Shown here piece by piece: positions 1 through 8,118 of a DNA stretch of 64,000 bases. The notes under the pieces are model-generated. The model was not told the DNA's origin, searched no databases, and saw only the letters and a list, made by a program, of their open reading frames with translations. The position numbers and the translations under genes are program-made. The first letter of the stretch is position 1; the number at the start of each line of letters is the position of its first letter. Origin of the DNA: E44-bin32 sp034430615 (GTDB taxonomy: Bacteria > Chloroflexota > Anaerolineae > Anaerolineales > E44-bin32); contig DAOUEJ010000203.1 in NCBI GenBank assembly GCA_034430615.1, positions 1-64,000 of the forward strand. The letters are read 5' to 3'.

Positions 1-305
1 AGGAAGAAATGGTCATAAGGGCCAAGTGACCAGGGTGGGGCGTAGGGCGGTGGGCGCCAGGTCGTTTCTGGTTCGGGAAGCGCCGTTGGAAAAATGAGCG
101 GGCGCGCCGGTGCCGGAACCTGGAGTTCAAACCTGCTGCCCTCTACCGCAGCCCCCAACACCTCGGCTGCTGTGGGTGAGGGGGTTGGGTCGGGAGGCGC
201 CTGCACGAGTTCGGGTACAACCGGCGCGGGTTGAGGCAGGCAGGCCGCCAGCACAACTGCCAAAATCAAAACGATCGATGATTGCCTGGTTGGTTTTCGG
301 TCCAT
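1..305 (-). CDS. Lipoprotein, N-terminal part only (runs off left edge)
   Basis: An open frame without stop runs from an ATG at 305 to the window edge. It encodes a basic start, a hydrophobic stretch and the lipobox LAVVLAAC, so the product is probably a lipid-anchored exported protein. A Pro/Thr-rich linker follows, and the visible part ends with the motif PPPYAPPWSLGPYDHFF. From memory, that segment is common just before the peptidase part of LysM/M23 proteins of Chloroflexota; this is recall, not a search. A weak ribosome site (ggcgag) lies just upstream. It is divergent from the M23 lipoprotein at 505. The C-terminal domain is outside the window, so the function is not certain. Confidence 0.7.
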   Translation of the reverse strand, partial: MDRKPTRQSSIVLILAVVLAACLPQPAPVVPELVQAPPDPTPSPTAAEVLGAAVEGSRFELQVPAPARPLIFPTALPEPETTWRPPPYAPPWSLGPYDHFF

Positions 306-504
306 CAATCTCGCCTGCGGCACATACTGCGGACGACACCCCGATTAAAACCCACCCATCGCTCTGCTTCTATAGGAAACCTGGATGAGTGTCGGGGCTA
401 GTACTCGAGCTGCTTTGCTGATCAGTTCAATGCAAGTTCAATGCCATCCGCAGCTTGACCCTCGAATAGCGGGCTGGTATGATGCCGCCCCGGAGCCTAT
501 CGTC

Positions 505-1578
505 ATGCTGTTCCGACCCAACAAACGCATGCGCCACCCCGGCGCAACAATCTTGAATGTGCTTGCGGTGGTCTTTGTGCTTGCAAGCGTGGCCAGCTGC
601 GCTCCGTCCACGTCTTCAAGCGCCGCGACTCCATCCCCGACGGCGGAAAGCCCGCTGCCCACTCCCGACCCAGCGATCCTGCCGGAGTTTACACCACTTG
701 CCAGGCGGGTCGGTCTACAACGCCAGACGACCTTACACACGAACATGCCCGATCGTCCACGTCTGGACGTGATCAAGTACCTGGTAGGCACAGGGGATAC
801 ACTCTTCGGGATCGCCGAGAAGTTCGGACTCGATCCGCAATCCGTGCTCTGGGGAAACTGGGACACGCTTGAGCAGGACCCGCACACCCTGCAGCCAGGT
901 CAAGAACTAAACATTCCTCCCGTCGATGGTGTGCTGTATGAGTGGAGCGCTGGCGAAACCCTGTACAGCGTAGCCAAAGCTTTCAAGACCACCCCGGAAG
1001 ATATCCTGGAATGGCCGGGCAACCACCTCTCGTTCAGCGTGGATTACAACGACCCTCAGATCGAACCCGGGACGCTGATCGTCATCCCGGACGGCCGGCG
1101 CGATTTGCCCAGCTGGCAGATGGTTGCGATTACGCGTGCCAACCCGGCGGCAGCCAGCATTCTCGGACCCGGCTACTGCGGCTCGGTCTCGAGCGGAGCG
1201 ATCGGGAACGGGAGCTTCAGCTGGCCAACGTCTTCCCACTGGCTCTCCGGCTACAACTTCATCCCTGGGCTGCATGAGGCGATCGACATTGGCGGCAGCA
1301 TTGGCAACCTGATAACCGCTTCCGATTCGGGCGTCATCGTCTACGCCGGCTGGAATAACTACGGCTATGGCAACGTCGTGGTGATTGACCATGGAACTGG
1401 CTGGCAGACGCTCTACGCTCACCTGGATACGGTCAGCGTTGGATGCGGACAATCGGTTTTCCAGGGTGGCCCGATTGGGACAATGGGCACGACTGGGAAC
1501 TCGAGTGGGCCGCACCTGCATTTCGAGATGCGCAGCGATATCTGGGGCCGGGTCAACCCGCTCAACTACCTGCCTTGA
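505..1578 (+). CDS. LysM-repeat M23 metallopeptidase lipoprotein
   Basis: A 357-residue exported cell-wall hydrolase of the LytM/M23 type. The ATG at 505 is preferred over an upstream in-frame ATG at 385 because it puts the lipobox VASC (Cys32) right after a hydrophobic segment, and ggag lies 9 bases upstream. A Ser/Thr/Pro linker is followed by two LysM modules (about 90-138 and 144-195), which bind peptidoglycan. The M23 domain spans about 253-357, with zinc ligands His257 and Asp261 (HEAID) and His339 in HLHFE, plus His305 in LYAHL. All catalytic residues look present, so an active endopeptidase is likely. It is followed by a long palindrome before the next gene. Confidence 0.9.
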   Translation: MLFRPNKRMRHPGATILNVLAVVFVLASVASCAPSTSSSAATPSPTAESPLPTPDPAILPEFTPLARRVGLQRQTTLHTNMPDRPRLDVIKYLVGTGDTLFGIAEKFGLDPQSVLWGNWDTLEQDPHTLQPGQELNIPPVDGVLYEWSAGETLYSVAKAFKTTPEDILEWPGNHLSFSVDYNDPQIEPGTLIVIPDGRRDLPSWQMVAITRANPAAASILGPGYCGSVSSGAIGNGSFSWPTSSHWLSGYNFIPGLHEAIDIGGSIGNLITASDSGVIVYAGWNNYGYGNVVVIDHGTGWQTLYAHLDTVSVGCGQSVFQGGPIGTMGTTGNSSGPHLHFEMRSDIWGRVNPLNYLP

Positions 1579-1655
1579 TTGCCGTTTAACAGAGCTCGCC
1601 CAGTGGCGCGGTGATCACGCCCCCACCCGAATGATTATCAAACAATCGCACAACT

Positions 1656-1683
1656 GTAGGGGCGCACGGCCGTGCGCCCCTAC
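1656..1683. repeat. 28-bp perfect palindrome (REP/MITE-like)
   Basis: Two 14-base arms, gtaggggcgcacgg and its exact reverse complement, abut without a loop. The gtaggggcg...cgcccctac form resembles a short palindromic repeat that I recall as dispersed in many bacterial genomes. It lies between the M23 gene and the aminotransferase gene and could also act as a bidirectional terminator, though no strong T-run follows. Only one copy was noticed in this window. Confidence 0.75.
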
Positions 1684-1773
1684 GGGAATTTATCTTTCCC
1701 ACGTCAGGATGGTGATCAAAAACCCTCTGTAGTAGAGTCATCCCGACATCAAACTATTTATTGAGGCAACCTG

Positions 1774-2910
1774 ATGAAGGACTTGTTCCTGCTCGATCCC
1801 AATGTGATCTACCTTAACCACGGCTCCTTCGGCGCTTGCCCGTTGCCTGTCTTCGAAGCCTATCAACGCTGGCAGTTGGAGCTGGAACGCCAACCAGTGG
1901 CCTTTCTTGGCCGGCGCGCGCGGGAGTTAATGGCCACTGCCCGGCGCTCACTGGCCGGTTACCTCGGCTGCGCTGCGGATAATCTGGTCTACTTCCCCAA
2001 CCCAACCACGGCGATCAACATGGTCGCCCGTAGCCTGGGCCTGAAGCAGGGGGATGAAATCCTTACCAGCGATCATGAGTACGGCGCCATGGACCGCACC
2101 TGGCGTTTTATCTGTCAGAAACGGGGAGCGACCTACCTCCGGCAGGCGATATCCATCCCGCTCGGCGAGCCGGGTAAGATCGTTAGCCAGTTGTGGGCCG
2201 GCGTAAACGATCGCACGCGGGTGATCTTCCTCAGCCACATCACCAGCCCGACTGCATTACGTTTCCCGGTCGAGGCTGTCTGTGAGCGGGCCCGCCAGGA
2301 AGGCATTCTCACTATCATCGACGGGGCGCACGCGCCTGGCCAGCTTGATCTGAACCTGGAGCAGATCGGGGCAGATATATACACAGGTGCGTGCCACAAG
2401 TGGCTCTGTGCACCGAAGGGTTCAGCTTTCCTGTATGCGCGCCCAGAGGTGCAGGCAAACCTCGAGCCGCTGGTCGTCAGCTGGGGTTGGGAACCAGAGA
2501 CCCCTGGTCCATCGCCATTCATCGATCAGCACGAGTGGCAGGGAACACGCGATATTGCTGCTTATCTCAGTACACCCTCTGCGATTGCATTCCAGAAGCT
2601 GAACGACTGGCCGGTTGTCCGGCGGCGCTGCAACCAGATGGCGCAGGATCTCCAAGCGCGCCTATGTGCGGAATTTGACATGCAGAAGTTGAACCCGGCC
2701 GGTGTACCGGCGCCGATGCAGATGTTCAGCGTGCAGCTCCCCGAAGTGGATCCTGAAGAACTGCAGCGGTCTCTATTGGATGAATACAATATCGAGGTCG
2801 TCGCCTTGAGTTGGAAGAATCGGCCGCTGCTGCGGGTTTCACTGCAGGCATACAACGACGATGCCGATACCGAGGCGTTGATCAGCGCCCTTCACGAACT
2901 GCTTCACTGA
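1774..2910 (+). CDS. Class V PLP aminotransferase, isopenicillin-N-epimerase-like
   Basis: A 378-residue fold-type I PLP enzyme of the class V aminotransferase/CefD-like group. The start LDPNVIYLNHGSFGACP is the typical substrate-loop start of the family. Asp183 in IIDGAHAPG should contact the PLP nitrogen, and Lys209 in HKWLCAPKG is the Schiff-base lysine. Length is normal. CefD-like names are applied to many enzymes of unknown substrate (epimerases, cysteine desulfurase-like or hercynylcysteine-lyase-like), so the reaction cannot be named. The downstream permease pair begins 46 bases later on the same strand, so the three genes may be co-transcribed; a role of the permease in moving the product or substrate is only a guess. 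Confidence 0.85.
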   Translation: MKDLFLLDPNVIYLNHGSFGACPLPVFEAYQRWQLELERQPVAFLGRRARELMATARRSLAGYLGCAADNLVYFPNPTTAINMVARSLGLKQGDEILTSDHEYGAMDRTWRFICQKRGATYLRQAISIPLGEPGKIVSQLWAGVNDRTRVIFLSHITSPTALRFPVEAVCERARQEGILTIIDGAHAPGQLDLNLEQIGADIYTGACHKWLCAPKGSAFLYARPEVQANLEPLVVSWGWEPETPGPSPFIDQHEWQGTRDIAAYLSTPSAIAFQKLNDWPVVRRRCNQMAQDLQARLCAEFDMQKLNPAGVPAPMQMFSVQLPEVDPEELQRSLLDEYNIEVVALSWKNRPLLRVSLQAYNDDADTEALISALHELLH

Positions 2911-2956
2911 GTTCACGAGCTTGACGCCGGCACGCTCTACCACCAGAATTACCTTC

Positions 2957-3493
2957 ATGCGAAGGCGCAAGATCGATTGGACGACCGTCTTCCTCTCACT
3001 TGTGGCGCTTGGCCTTGCGGTAGTCGCCTGGGTACGCGGCGGTTCTGCTTTGGCACTCACCGGACTAAAATCGGGCGGCGAGACGCTGCTCAGCGTGACT
3101 CCACTGCTGCTGGCAGCCTTCCTGATCGCGGGCCTGACTCAAGTGCTTGTCTCGCGCCAGATGGTCGAGCGCTGGCTAAGCACCAGCGCGGGTTGGCGTG
3201 GCATCCTACTGGCGTGTGTCGGCGGAGCACTGATCCCCGGCGGGCCGTATGTGTATTACCCGATCGCTGGAAGCCTACTTAAATCGGGCGCCGGGCTGGG
3301 CGTACTGATCGCCTTTGTGTCGGCCAAGAACCTGTGGTCGGTCACCCGCCTGCCCTACGAATTTGCCTTACTGGGCCCGAAGCTCACACTGCTGCGCTTC
3401 AGCTTCACCTTCATCATCCCCCCGCTGCTCGGCTTTGGTGCGGAAGCGCTCTTCGGGCGTCTGATCGACCGCATACGGGAAACCGCACCATGA
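2957..3493 (+). CDS. Half-size permease, subunit 1 (ArsP/DUF318-like)
   Basis: A 178-residue integral membrane protein with about four to five hydrophobic segments. I chose the ATG at 2957 (MRRRKIDW) because it puts a basic stretch before the first membrane helix; the frame is open from 2921. The central motif GGALIPGGPYVYYPIAG is the repeated signature of the ArsP_1/DUF318 permease family, whose usual members are about twice as long and carry the motif in both halves. Its stop overlaps the next start as ATGA, so translation is probably coupled and the two products likely form a heterodimer equal to one full permease. Substrate unknown. Confidence 0.8.
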   Translation: MRRRKIDWTTVFLSLVALGLAVVAWVRGGSALALTGLKSGGETLLSVTPLLLAAFLIAGLTQVLVSRQMVERWLSTSAGWRGILLACVGGALIPGGPYVYYPIAGSLLKSGAGLGVLIAFVSAKNLWSVTRLPYEFALLGPKLTLLRFSFTFIIPPLLGFGAEALFGRLIDRIRETAP

Positions 3494-3978
3494 CCTCGGC
3501 CACGTTGATTTTGATCGTACTCGCCCTGGCTCTCCTGTCCTTCGCCTACCGCCGGCAGGATGGCAGCCACCGGCGGGCCTTTGTCATCGGCTGGTCCACA
3601 ATGCGCCGCACGCTGCCGCTGTTGATCGTAGCCTTCATCATCGTCGGGTACGTCAACGCACTTGAACCACAGGCACTGGTGCGCTCGTGGATCGGACCCG
3701 GCACCGGGCTGAAAGGGGTCTTCATCGGGATAGCCGCCGGCTTGCTCCTCCCGGGCGGCCCGTATGTTGTTTTCCCGCTGATCGGCTCTATCTACCGCTC
3801 TGGGGCCGGCCTTGGACCTACCCTGGCGATGATCACATCCTGGTCCACGCTAGCGCTACTCTCGGTCTCATTTGAGCTCCCCTTCATGGGCTGGCGATTC
3901 AGCTTGCTTCGGCTGAGCCTTGGCTTGGGCATGCCGATCCTGATTGGCCTGTTGGCTTCCGCCCTCCCCAGTGCGTGA
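3490..3978 (+). CDS. Half-size permease, subunit 2 (ArsP/DUF318-like)
   Basis: A 162-residue membrane protein starting at the ATG that overlaps the previous stop (ATGA at 3490-3493). A longer frame from 3334 exists but would only extend into the upstream gene out of frame. It carries the same signature as its partner, GLLLPGGPYVVFPLIGSIYRS, so the two genes are diverged halves of one repeat permease. The N-terminus is a membrane helix followed by a basic, His-containing cytoplasmic segment. Substrate unknown; family members have been linked to organoarsenical export or metal transport, but nothing here decides that. Confidence 0.8.
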   Translation: MTSATLILIVLALALLSFAYRRQDGSHRRAFVIGWSTMRRTLPLLIVAFIIVGYVNALEPQALVRSWIGPGTGLKGVFIGIAAGLLLPGGPYVVFPLIGSIYRSGAGLGPTLAMITSWSTLALLSVSFELPFMGWRFSLLRLSLGLGMPILIGLLASALPSA

Positions 3979-4122
3979 ATTCATACTTCTCTAATCGATT
4001 TCTAACCTCAACGCGATAGATTCCATCACGGTGTAGGATGCGGTCTGTCTGTAATTGACCGTAAACTCCCCTGCCCGGTCAAACTTGGCGCCTTTCGAGG
4101 GGCGCAAGTGGAGGTTTATTCG

Positions 4123-5349
4123 ATGGTGCACAAACGATCAACCCTGGTGGGCTTAGCGATCAGCGGCCTGCTCATTGCCGTAATGCTGGGCGCCTGCGCA
4201 CCCGCAGTCCCCGGCACCGCAGAAGCAGTAACCCAGCCCCAAACCGCGATCGTGTCGGTCAATACCGTCAGCGATCTCGATGCATTGCTCGCCAATCTAT
4301 ACGACGAGGTCAACCCTTCCGTCGTGAACATCCAGGTTCGTCAGCGAGGCGGGGCATTGTTCCAGCAAATGCCAAGCATACCCGGTATGCCAGATTTTCC
4401 GCTTCCCACGCCCGAATCGCCTGATAGCGGGTTTGTCTTTGCCCAGGGCTCGGGCTTTGTCTACGATACTCAGGGATATATCGTCACCAACTACCACGTC
4501 GTTGAAGGCGCCGACAAGGTGACGGTCGTGTTCGCCGATGGCCTGAGCCAATCGGCTGAGATCGTCGGCACTGATCCCGACAGCGATCTAGCCGTGATCA
4601 AGGTCGCTTCGCTGCCGGAGGGGGTTCAAGCCCTGCCGCTCGCCGATTCGAGCCAGCTGCGCGTGGGCCAATCTGTCGTGGCGATCGGCAACCCATTTGG
4701 GCTGGCGGGCACGATGACGACCGGCATCGTCAGCGCGCTCGGACGCACGCTGCCCTCACAGTCAGTCACCACAAACGGGGGACGCTTCAACATCCCCAAC
4801 GTGATCCAAACTGACGCTGCCATCAATCCCGGCAACTCCGGCGGGCCGCTGCTCAATTTGCGGGGCGAGGTGATCGGCGTCAATACGGCGATCGAATCGA
4901 ACATAAGCCAGTTCTCCGGTGTCGGTTTCGCCGTTCCGGCCGACAACGTTGCCCGGGTGATCCCGGTTCTCATCACCGAAGGCAACTACGCTCACCCCTG
5001 GTTGGGTATTGCCGGTACCAACCTCACGCCCGAACTGCGTGATGCGATGACCCTTGCTCCTGATCAGACAGGCATACTCGTCATCAGCATTGACGAGAAC
5101 GGACCCGCCCAGGCAGCTGGGCTGCAGGGCAGCGACGAGAATACAGAGATCGACGGCGCTCCGGTCCAAATCGGTGGCGACTTGATCGTCGGGATTGATA
5201 AAGTAGAGGTGCGCGACTTCGATGACCTGCTTGCGTACTTGAGCGGAGAGACATCCGTAGGCCAGCAGGTCACACTGCATTTGCTGCGTGACTTGAACCC
5301 GCTCGATCTCGAGGTTACGCTGGGCTCGCGGCCGATTTCACAGGGGTAA
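4123..5349 (+). CDS. HtrA/DegP-like serine protease, lipid-anchored, with PDZ domain
   Basis: A 408-residue S1C protease for protein quality control outside the membrane. Start at the ATG 4123, preceded by ggagg at good spacing, rather than the GTG at 4108. The lipobox MLGAC (Cys25) suggests a lipoprotein, which is less common than a simple signal anchor in this family. The catalytic triad is complete: His125 in TNYHVVEGA, Asp155 in DSDLAV, Ser239 in NPGNSGGP. One PDZ domain covers roughly residues 295-395, with the ligand loop around HPWLGIAG. A strong bidirectional terminator follows. Monocistronic. Confidence 0.93.
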   Translation: MVHKRSTLVGLAISGLLIAVMLGACAPAVPGTAEAVTQPQTAIVSVNTVSDLDALLANLYDEVNPSVVNIQVRQRGGALFQQMPSIPGMPDFPLPTPESPDSGFVFAQGSGFVYDTQGYIVTNYHVVEGADKVTVVFADGLSQSAEIVGTDPDSDLAVIKVASLPEGVQALPLADSSQLRVGQSVVAIGNPFGLAGTMTTGIVSALGRTLPSQSVTTNGGRFNIPNVIQTDAAINPGNSGGPLLNLRGEVIGVNTAIESNISQFSGVGFAVPADNVARVIPVLITEGNYAHPWLGIAGTNLTPELRDAMTLAPDQTGILVISIDENGPAQAAGLQGSDENTEIDGAPVQIGGDLIVGIDKVEVRDFDDLLAYLSGETSVGQQVTLHLLRDLNPLDLEVTLGSRPISQG

Positions 5350-5374
5350 CAACCAGGTAGCCAAGATTTAATGT

Positions 5375-5406
5375 AAAAACGCGGCCCGGATCCAGGCCGC
5401 GTTTTT
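5375..5406. terminator. Bidirectional rho-independent terminator
   Basis: Arms aaaaacgcggcc and ggccgcgttttt flank an 8-base loop. With A-run and T-run on either side it can stop both the HtrA-like gene from the left and the membrane-protein gene from the right. Confidence 0.92.
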
Positions 5407-5448
5407 ATTGTCGTACCCCAAACGGGTTTCGATTTTCGTTACCTCGAG

Positions 5449-6171
5449 TTACACAGCCGCAACCTCTGGCTGGGCTGTTTTCTCCTCGATCGGTGTTGTC
5501 GCCCGGATAAACCCGACGAACATCAGGATCGCACCAAACAACTCGCTTATGTAGAGGGCACCGCTGATGCCCATGCGGCTGAACGCACCACCAAAGGCCG
5601 GCAGCATCGCCCCGGCCGCGATCAGGATATTGCCCAGGGTGCGGTGCAGCAGCACCCTTTTCCGCCAGAAGATCCAGGCGGAGTAGACTGCTCCACCCAC
5701 GAGCATGACGGTGCCATACAGGTTGAAGATCGGCGTCAGGCCGCGTACTCCGGGAGTGATGATCGCGTGCCCGCTCATCTCGCTCCCCGTGTGCAGGCTA
5801 CTGGTCATCAGCCCGGGATCCAGCTCGGCGCCAAAAACCCTGATCAGCCCATAAATCGATCCGATGGATAAAAGCAGCATGAACCCATTGGCCCAACTCC
5901 GTCGGGCCAGCAAGTACACCGTCCCCTGTCCCAGCCAGGCCGCCACCAGTATGGCACCGAACAGGTACCACAAACGGAAGACCAATGGGTTCCAGCCGAA
6001 GGCGCCGTAGTAGCCCTCGCTGAAACCACCGATGGCATAGAAAACCATCCCGATCCCCCACAGGAGCAGGTGCGGCTTCCTGCTTTTTGCATAACGGCGG
6101 AAGACGAAGACGGCGAAGACGATGCTGATTGCGCTCGACAAGAACGGCACGAAAGTATTCAGTAGCGTCAT
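5449..6171 (-). CDS. Multi-spanning membrane protein of unknown function
   Basis: A 240-residue protein with about seven hydrophobic helices and short loops. ATG at 6171 follows ggagga at ideal spacing. Features are an RRYAKSRKPH basic loop after helix 1, a GGFSEGYYGAFGWNP segment between helices 2 and 3, and an acidic C-terminal tail. I do not recognise a transporter or enzyme signature. It could be a small sensor-like or stress membrane protein. It faces the HtrA-like gene convergently and is preceded by a one-helix small protein on the same strand. Confidence 0.7.
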   Translation of the reverse strand: MTLLNTFVPFLSSAISIVFAVFVFRRYAKSRKPHLLLWGIGMVFYAIGGFSEGYYGAFGWNPLVFRLWYLFGAILVAAWLGQGTVYLLARRSWANGFMLLLSIGSIYGLIRVFGAELDPGLMTSSLHTGSEMSGHAIITPGVRGLTPIFNLYGTVMLVGGAVYSAWIFWRKRVLLHRTLGNILIAAGAMLPAFGGAFSRMGISGALYISELFGAILMFVGFIRATTPIEEKTAQPEVAAV

Positions 6172-6217
6172 ACAAGTTCCTCCAGAGATGCTTGACTGTA
6201 CCTAAGCGCGGGCAGGC

Positions 6218-6376
6218 TCAACCCGCACTGGGCAGCCAGCCCAGGACAACCGCAAAAATAATCAAAACGAGTAGCACGACGCCCCCCCCCAGGATCCACA
6301 GGATGACCGGGATGATCTTCTCCCAGACCGGGGGGTATTCGCGGCCGTTGCCGGTTTGCTTGCCCTGGTTACTCAC
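6218..6376 (-). CDS. Small single-helix membrane protein
   Basis: Predicted 52 residues from a GTG at 6376; aaggagg lies 15 bases upstream, a little far. An upstream ATG in the same frame at 6445 gives a poorer N-terminus. The protein has a short polar start, the segment EYPPVWEKIIPVILWILGG and one long hydrophobic helix. The regular helix pattern and fit between neighbours support a real gene. Unknown function. Confidence 0.5.
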   Translation of the reverse strand: MSNQGKQTGNGREYPPVWEKIIPVILWILGGGVVLLVLIIFAVVLGWLPSAG

Positions 6377-6614
6377 GACGGCGATTATAAGCCTCCTTCG
6401 AGGGTCACGGCGTCCGCTCATGGCAAGCGCTCTAATTCGGACCATCTGACCAAGCGCGGCGTGGCCTGTTGTGGCATTACCACGATGGTTGACCCCCTTG
6501 AGAGGAAACTTAGCGCTGGATTAAGATTCGCTGAGAGTTTAGACGGGTTCTGGTTCAAGCCCTGGGTGCGCAGATGCCTCCCGGTCCCGCATGCCGCACA
6601 AAATAGAACTGGCG

Positions 6615-7838
6615 CTAGTCACCCTGCCAGACACGCGTTTCGGGCACAAAAGCAACCCACGCAAACCAGAAATGCTCTCCGGCCGGCAGGCGCATGAGGG
6701 ATTTGCCCGCCAGCGGACCCTGCTCAGCTTCCCCGAGGATGTTCCAGGTAGAGCCGGTTTCCCGGTCCTGGAAGACGTCAATGCTAATAATGAAGTTCAG
6801 AATCCGGCCATCGACGAGGCGCGAGAATGCTCCCGACGAACCCGTATCGGGCCCATTATTGCCAAATGTCGATACGGTTCCCTCTTTCCAGAAGATGACC
6901 ACCGGCTTGCCTGCAACTTCATCGTTGACGACCTGCAGCTCATTTAGCCTGCTGAACGGGTACGCGCTGTAGGTGCCGTCCAGTTCAAACGCCACCACGC
7001 GCTCCATGGGGGCCAGGCGTTCGTCGCCGATCTCCGCCGGGAAGAATGGACTGCTTGTGATGCTGTCGTAGCCCGGGTACGGATTGCGGCCGTAGTCGCG
7101 GGCGTGCCCGGTCTTGCGCGAGAGTACTTCTCCATCGGGGTGCGCTGCTTTGAAATCCGACCAGGCAATGATCTGGGAGGGGAGGATCTCGAGCATCATG
7201 CCGGTCAGTTCCCCGACGATCGCTTCGCCGGTGAATTGCTGCCACCAGGAGAAGGTCTGGCGGTCGTACATCACCAAATCCGAGTTGCGTAGGTTGCCGG
7301 TGGTGCCGAAGTCCAACACCGTTCCATTGGGGAGCGTGCTACGAAAGGCGAGCGTGGCATTACACAGCGGGCAGAAGGGGAGCGCCACCGGTTCCCCACC
7401 GACGACGTCGTTCACAATCTCGTGCCAGATCAGGATCGCCAGCGGGTAGGCCCGGGCCTTCCCCTGCCACTCGAAGATCATCACCGGCCAATTCTCTCCG
7501 AGCCACGCGTCCGCATCAGAGACGCTCTCAAAAACCGGGGTGTCGATAGCCGGGATGCCGTCCGGGCGCGGGTTGCCGTTGAAGATTTCACTGTAGGGGA
7601 GGCTGTGCTTGCAGAAGTCCGTCCGCCCTTCCCAGAACGACAGCGGGAAATTAAGGCTGCTCCCTTCGAAGGGGTCGTCGCAACTAGCCTCGACTTCGGT
7701 GCTCGACTTTGCTGTGGAGATGGGCGGTTGGACAGGGACGGGTGTTTCATCTGAACCACCGGGCGTGACTGCGGGCGAGCAAGCGCCGGCAAGCAGCACC
7801 ATTCCCAAAAGAATCAATATTCTGACTGGTGGCCGCAT
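6615..7838 (-). CDS. DUF3179 lipoprotein
   Basis: A 407-residue exported protein with lipobox LLAGAC near residue 20 and a Thr/Pro-rich linker. The body matches DUF3179: the PAIDTPVF start, the conserved AYPLAILIWHEIVND segment with its histidine, the CPLC cysteine pair in LPFCPLCNA, and the GxSGNLRNSDL-like stretch GTTGNLRNSDLVMYDR. The CxxC pair and histidine suggest metal or heme binding, but no biochemical role is established for the family as far as I know. Probably monocistronic; about 280 bases separate it from the next gene on the other strand. Confidence 0.88.
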   Translation of the reverse strand: MRPPVRILILLGMVLLAGACSPAVTPGGSDETPVPVQPPISTAKSSTEVEASCDDPFEGSSLNFPLSFWEGRTDFCKHSLPYSEIFNGNPRPDGIPAIDTPVFESVSDADAWLGENWPVMIFEWQGKARAYPLAILIWHEIVNDVVGGEPVALPFCPLCNATLAFRSTLPNGTVLDFGTTGNLRNSDLVMYDRQTFSWWQQFTGEAIVGELTGMMLEILPSQIIAWSDFKAAHPDGEVLSRKTGHARDYGRNPYPGYDSITSSPFFPAEIGDERLAPMERVVAFELDGTYSAYPFSRLNELQVVNDEVAGKPVVIFWKEGTVSTFGNNGPDTGSSGAFSRLVDGRILNFIISIDVFQDRETGSTWNILGEAEQGPLAGKSLMRLPAGEHFWFAWVAFVPETRVWQGD

Positions 7839-8073
7839 GTCGCTTGTCCTTTCCTTATGAACACTGCCGGCCTGCTCGGGTCATCGTCAGGGCATATGTT
7901 GTACTTCTTGCTTGACCACACCGGGTTGAGAGCCAATCTGCATCACGAGCCCACGCCGAATCTGGTCGCCCGGTTTCGGATGTCTTGCATGTCCTCGGAC
8001 GCTATCGAAGGGGTACTTCTTACGCGAATCGCGCGGACAGCGATCCCTGATTGGGCATATAAACCAATCTCGG

Positions 8074-8090
8074 TGCATACTAGGTATGCA
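8074..8090. promoter_or_regulatory. Inverted repeat upstream of the AGPS-like gene (possible operator)
   Basis: The arms tgcatac and gtatgca are separated by tag. The repeat ends 28 bases before the ATG at 8119, and a TATAAA-like box lies just upstream (about 8057-8063). Position suits a repressor site; no regulator gene is adjacent. Confidence 0.35.
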
Positions 8091-8118
8091 TACTGCGCCA
8101 CTTCACGGAGGCTTGACA

